37,670 nucleotides of DNA, from the NCBI RefSeq assembly GCF_006228125.1, contig NZ_VDFY01000095.1, positions 1 to 37,670 of the forward strand, in the 5' to 3' direction. Of this stretch, positions 33,922 to 37,670 are shown one piece after another. How positions within the stretch are numbered: the first letter of the stretch is position 1; the number at the start of each line of letters is the position of its first letter. This DNA is from Micromonospora orduensis (GTDB taxonomy: Bacteria; Actinomycetota; Actinomycetes; Mycobacteriales; Micromonosporaceae). The notes beneath the pieces were generated by a model. It ran no database searches. It saw only the letters and a list, made by a program, of their open reading frames with translations, and was not told the origin of the DNA. Made by a program: the position numbers and the translations under genes.

Positions 33922-34914
33922 TCAGTCCAGGGTCACCGGGGCGAGCCGGTCGGCGCGGCGGAGCACCCGGACTCCCCCGGGCAGGTCCGTCGGACCCTGA
34001 CCGCGCCAGTCGGTGACCAGGGCGTCCAACGCGGCGATGTGCCGATGGGACAGAGCACCCGGCGGGGCACCCAGCTCACGCGCCCAGGCGTGCAGCACCC
34101 GGCCGCGTACGGCGGGGGCCAGGCCGGCCAGCTCGGGCACCGAGAGCCCACCCTCGGGATGCCGGCCGGCCGCCAGCGCCGCCTCCGCCAGGTCGTCGAG
34201 GGCGGCGTTGTCGGCCGCCACCATCCGGGACGTACGCGCGAGGTTGTCCACCACGCCGGGCCCGAGGGCCCGCACCAGCGCCGGCAGCACGTCGGCCCTC
34301 ACCCGGGACCGGGCGTACGACGGATCGGTGTTGTGCGGGTCCTGCCACGGCCGCAGACCGAGCACGGCGCAGGCGTCGCGGGTCTGCTCCCTGGAGATCG
34401 ACAGCAGCGGGCGCAGCAGCGGCACGCCGGACAGGTCCCGTCGAGCGGGCATCCCGGCCAGGCCACGTGGGCCGGCGCCCCGGGCGAGCGCGAGCAGGAC
34501 GGTCTCCGCCTGGTCGTCGCGGGTGTGCCCGGTGAGCACGGCGACCGCGTCGTGACGCCGGGCCACCTCGGTCAACGCCTCGTATCGAGCCTCCCGAGCC
34601 GCCGCCTCCGGCCCACCCGAACGGCCGGCCACCTCGACGCGGACCGCCTCAACGAGCGCGAACCCGACACTCCGGGCCCAGGTCGCCACCTCGTCGGCCC
34701 GCTCGGCGGAACCGGTCTGCAGACCGTGGTCGACGGTCACCAGGCCGGGGACCAGACCGAGCCGGGGAGCCACGAACACGGTGGCCGCCGCCAGGGCGAG
34801 CGAGTCGGCGCCACCGGAGCAGGCCACCAGCACCGGCCGGCAGCCCGGCAGCCCGGCCAGCGCGCGGCGGACCGCCACCCGGATCGCGGCCACCGGCGGG
34901 GCGAGCGCAGCCAC
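33922..34914 (-). CDS. tilS: tRNA(Ile)-lysidine synthase
   Basis: A 330-residue PP-loop ATPase that adds lysine to C34 of tRNA-Ile (CAU), which is essential for reading AUA codons. The PP-loop motif SGGADS is at 33-38 and the substrate motifs TVDHGL (60-65) and TGHTRDDQAETVLLALARG (127-145) follow. The usual C-terminal TilS domain is short, as in other actinobacteria. The GTG start at 34914 lies 11 bases after the metalloprotease stop. No strong ribosome site is visible. Confidence 0.95.
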   Translation of the reverse strand: MAALAPPVAAIRVAVRRALAGLPGCRPVLVACSGGADSLALAAATVFVAPRLGLVPGLVTVDHGLQTGSAERADEVATWARSVGFALVEAVRVEVAGRSGGPEAAAREARYEALTEVARRHDAVAVLTGHTRDDQAETVLLALARGAGPRGLAGMPARRDLSGVPLLRPLLSISREQTRDACAVLGLRPWQDPHNTDPSYARSRVRADVLPALVRALGPGVVDNLARTSRMVAADNAALDDLAEAALAAGRHPEGGLSVPELAGLAPAVRGRVLHAWARELGAPPGALSHRHIAALDALVTDWRGQGPTDLPGGVRVLRRADRLAPVTLD

Positions 34915-34925
34915 CGGCGGGCGGA

Positions 34926-35996
34926 TCAGCCCGCGGCCGGAACGGTGCCGGCCGGGCCGTGCACCCGGGCCACCCAGACGTCCGGGTCACCCAGCTCGGA
35001 GAGCCGGGGCAGGGTGAGCGGCGAGTTGAAGATCGAGTTGAACCCGTCCATGCCGACCCGCTCGACCACACCGTGCACGAACTTGCGCCCCTCGGCGTAC
35101 TGGCGCATCTTCACGTCCACCCCGAGCAGCCGACGGATCGCCTTCTCCAGCGGATTGCCCGCCTCGCGGCGCCTGTTGAACGACGCGCGGATCCGCTCCA
35201 CGCTGGGGATCACCTGCGGGCCGACGCCGTCCATCACGAACTCGGCGTGCCCCTCCAGCAGCGTCATCAGCGCGGTCAGTCGGTCCAGGACGGCCCGCTG
35301 CGCGGGGGTCTGCACGATGTCCAGCACGCTCGTGCGGCTCTCCGGGTCACGGACCGCGTCGGACAGGGTGGAGACCCCCCGCCGCAGCCGCTCGACGAGG
35401 TGCTCGCCGCCGCTGGACGAGGCGTCCACGAAAGCCTGCACCTCGCTGAGGAAGTACGCCCGCATCCAGGGGACCGCGGTGAACTGGGTCCGGTGGGTCA
35501 CCTCGTGCAGGCACACCCAGAGCCGGAAGTCGCGCGGGTCGGCGCCGAGCTTGCGCTCCACCTCGACGATGTTCGGTGCGACAAGCAGCAACTGGCCGGG
35601 CTCGGCGGAGAAGACCTCGTACTGGCCGAGGACCCGGCCGGAGAGGTAGGCGAGCACGGTGCCGGCCTGCACCCCGGTCAGCCGGGACCCGACCGCCTCG
35701 GTCAGCACGCCCGGCGGCTTGTCGCCGGAGAGCCGGCCGACCAGCGGGGTGATCACCTCGCGCAGACCGGCGATGTTCGCGGCGGCCCAGTCCCGGCGGT
35801 CGACCACCCGGACCGGCGGATGCGACACCTGCGCCCGCAGCCCCGTGTAGTCGGCCACGTGCCCGGCCGCCTCCTCGGTCAGCCGTCGCAGGTCGCCGAC
35901 CACGTCGGTGGCCTCGGCGTACGACACCCGAGGGCCCGACTTGCTCAACGCCCCCGCGGTGGCGGCGGCTAGATCCCAGTCCACGAACTGCGCCAT
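34926..35996 (-). CDS. Zincin_2-type zinc-dependent metalloprotease
   Basis: A 356-residue protein of the actinobacterial zincin_2 family (sometimes labelled coenzyme F420 biosynthesis-associated). The zinc motif HEVTH is at 164-168, and EGHAE (248-252) supplies a likely third ligand. The substrate is unknown. It sits just upstream of tilS, as M. tuberculosis Rv3626c does. ATG 35996 has GGTGGG upstream. No signal peptide, so cytoplasmic. Confidence 0.9.
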   Translation of the reverse strand: MAQFVDWDLAAATAGALSKSGPRVSYAEATDVVGDLRRLTEEAAGHVADYTGLRAQVSHPPVRVVDRRDWAAANIAGLREVITPLVGRLSGDKPPGVLTEAVGSRLTGVQAGTVLAYLSGRVLGQYEVFSAEPGQLLLVAPNIVEVERKLGADPRDFRLWVCLHEVTHRTQFTAVPWMRAYFLSEVQAFVDASSSGGEHLVERLRRGVSTLSDAVRDPESRTSVLDIVQTPAQRAVLDRLTALMTLLEGHAEFVMDGVGPQVIPSVERIRASFNRRREAGNPLEKAIRRLLGVDVKMRQYAEGRKFVHGVVERVGMDGFNSIFNSPLTLPRLSELGDPDVWVARVHGPAGTVPAAG

Positions 35997-36089
35997 GGAC
36001 CCACCGTACCCGCGCCGCGACACCCCGGCCCGGGCTCGCGCCGGCGATCGACGCCGGTCGCGGCCCCGCCGGGCGGCCGGACGCCTGGG

Positions 36090-37670
36090 TCAGCCGCAGC
36101 CGCAGGCGGCCAGCGCCGCCGCGATCCGGTCCAGGGCCGGTTGGGCGGTGTCCGTACCGCCGGGCACCCTGTCGGTGAGCACCGCGAACGTGAGCAGCCG
36201 GCCGTCGGTCGTGGTGACCAGACCGGCGATGGCGTGCACCCCGGTCAACGTGCCGGTCTTGGCGCGTACGGCACCCGCCCCGGCGGCGGTGCCGGGCGCA
36301 CCGCGGTAACGGTCGTCAAGCGTCCCCGACCATCCGGCCACCGGCAGGCCCCCGAACACACCGGCGAGTTCCGGGTGGTCCGGGCTGGCGGCCAGCCGGA
36401 TGAGGTCGGTCAGCAGCGACGGGCTGATCCGGTTGTTGCGGGACAGCCCGCTGCCGTCGGAGAGCGTGATCTCCTCGGCGGGCAGCCCCAGCTCGGCCAC
36501 CTCGGCGTCCATCGCGGCGGCGGCCCCGTCGAACGAGGCCGGCTGGTTGCGGGCCAGCGCCACCTGCCGGGCGAGCGCCTCGGCCACCAGGTTGTCGCTC
36601 TGGCTGATCATGATGTCGACCAGCCGGATCATCGGCGGCGACTGCACCACGCCCAGCTCGGTGCCGGGCGCCGGGGTGCCACCGGCCGCGGCCGGCGCCG
36701 GGGCCGTGCCGCGCTTGACCGTGCCGGCCGGTACGCCGAGCAGCTTGGCGAACGACCGGCCGGCGGCCAGATCCGGCTCGGCGACCCGCTCGGCGCCACC
36801 GCTGTCGGCACCCGGGTCCTTACGTGCCCCGTCGGTCATCAGCGCGGTCATCGCCCCGCCGTACCCGCCGGTCGGAACGTCGTCGTCCCAGCCCGGCCCG
36901 TAGACCGGGCCGGAGTAGACCGAACCGTCGACGGTGACGCTCGTCGGGGCGGTGCCGCCGAGCGCCGTACGCACCTGGGCGGCCAGGTCGTCCAGGCGCG
37001 CGGCGCCCGGGTAGAAGCCCTTCTTGTCGACCGCCAGCGTCGGGTCCCCGCCGCCGACGATCACCACCTCGCCGGGCTTCGCGCCGGCCACGGCACGGGT
37101 GGGGATCCGGTACCCCGGCCCCCTGGCGGCGAGCACGGTCACCGCGGTCGCCAGCTTGGTCACCGAGGCGGGCACCGTGCCGTCGTCCGCGCCCTTGGCG
37201 AACAGCGTCTGGCCGGAGGTCACGTCGGCCACCGAGACGTTCACCCGGTCGCCCAGCGCGGCCGCCCCGACCAGCGGGTCCAGCACGGCCCGCACCCCGT
37301 CGGGGCTGGGCATCGGAGCGTTCGGGTCCGGGTCGGCCAGCACGTCCGACGGGTCCGGTTCGGGGGTCGCGGCGGCGGTCGGCGCGGACCCGGCGTCGTC
37401 GCCCAGCCAGCCGGCCACCGGCCCGGGCCTGGTCACGACCACCCCGACGCCAGCGAGCACCAGAAGCACCACGACAGCCAGCACCACCGGCAGCCGACGT
37501 CGGCGACGCGGCGCGGCGGGCTCAGGTGCGGGCGCGGCGTCGGCCGGCGCGGGCAGCGCGGAGATCGGCGGGCCCAGCGGCGGAACGCCGTTCGGGGCGG
37601 TCGGTCCCTGATCCGGTGGCGGGCCGCCCGGCGCCGGGCTGGTCGGGACGGCGGCGCTCCCGCGCGGCGG
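36090..37670 (-). CDS. dacB: PBP4-type D-alanyl-D-alanine carboxypeptidase/endopeptidase, 5' end beyond window
   Basis: The last 526 codons of a peptidase S13 protein; the frame is open to the right edge, so the start lies outside. Visible N-terminal region is a Pro/Ala-rich cytoplasmic tail, then RRRRR, one TM helix (about 37460-37505 in DNA), and the extracellular enzyme. Active-site motifs are SVTK (PASVTKLATA), SDN (ISQSDNLVAEA) and KTG (RAKTGTLTG). It trims or cleaves D-Ala cross-links in peptidoglycan. It ends 93 bases upstream of the metalloprotease gene on the same strand, as with Rv3627c. Confidence 0.93.
   Translation of the reverse strand, partial: PPRGSAAVPTSPAPGGPPPDQGPTAPNGVPPLGPPISALPAPADAAPAPEPAAPRRRRRLPVVLAVVVLLVLAGVGVVVTRPGPVAGWLGDDAGSAPTAAATPEPDPSDVLADPDPNAPMPSPDGVRAVLDPLVGAAALGDRVNVSVADVTSGQTLFAKGADDGTVPASVTKLATAVTVLAARGPGYRIPTRAVAGAKPGEVVIVGGGDPTLAVDKKGFYPGAARLDDLAAQVRTALGGTAPTSVTVDGSVYSGPVYGPGWDDDVPTGGYGGAMTALMTDGARKDPGADSGGAERVAEPDLAAGRSFAKLLGVPAGTVKRGTAPAPAAAGGTPAPGTELGVVQSPPMIRLVDIMISQSDNLVAEALARQVALARNQPASFDGAAAAMDAEVAELGLPAEEITLSDGSGLSRNNRISPSLLTDLIRLAASPDHPELAGVFGGLPVAGWSGTLDDRYRGAPGTAAGAGAVRAKTGTLTGVHAIAGLVTTTDGRLLTFAVLTDRVPGGTDTAQPALDRIAAALAACGCG

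Overview
The window is very GC-rich (most hand-counted lines are about 70-75% G+C), uses many GTG starts and has tightly packed, overlapping genes. This is an actinomycete chromosome. Gene order matches the Mycobacterium tuberculosis Rv3602c-Rv3627c neighbourhood (panC, DUF2520, folK-folB-folP, folE, ftsH, hpt, tilS, a zinc metalloprotease and a PBP4-type peptidase). Style and gene content point to Micromonosporaceae (Micromonospora or Salinispora-like), but that is an inference.

Left part (1-15916): the end of a pantothenate module (panC, partial, and a DUF2520 oxidoreductase); a TetR repressor divergent from an SDR enzyme, with three matching operator palindromes between them; a MidA/NDUFAF7-type methyltransferase translationally coupled to a divergent NuoD paralogue; a long membrane-anchored, mostly disordered protein; an osmoprotectant (glycine-betaine type) ABC transporter whose binding protein looks circularly permuted; several small membrane or hypothetical genes, including an orphan RbsC-like permease; and the folate genes folP-folB-folK overlapping by ATGA.

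Central block (about 15920-28800): it separates folP from folE-ftsH, which are adjacent in M. tuberculosis. It encodes a compact set resembling the channel of a Gram-positive type IV secretion or conjugation machine, in nearly Tn916-like order: VirB2-like small membrane protein, TcpE/VirB3-like protein, VirB4-like ATPase, VirB6-like polytopic protein, TcpC/VirB8-like protein, and a transglycosylase plus M23 peptidase. After these come an internally duplicated unknown protein, a second TM plus NTF2-like protein on the other strand, an FtsK/SpoIIIE-family protein with degenerate P-loops, and its coiled-coil/TM partner. I see no relaxase, integrase, replication gene or att repeats. It therefore looks like a resident, non-mobilising T4SS-like apparatus and is the best candidate here for an undescribed system.

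Right part (28800-37670): folE and ftsH, hpt, a 45-residue membrane peptide, a GlxA-type AraC regulator with its own operator-like palindromes and a probable leaderless promoter, tilS, a zincin_2-type metalloprotease, and a D-Ala-D-Ala carboxypeptidase that runs off the right edge. No tRNA, rRNA, CRISPR or insertion sequence was recognised.
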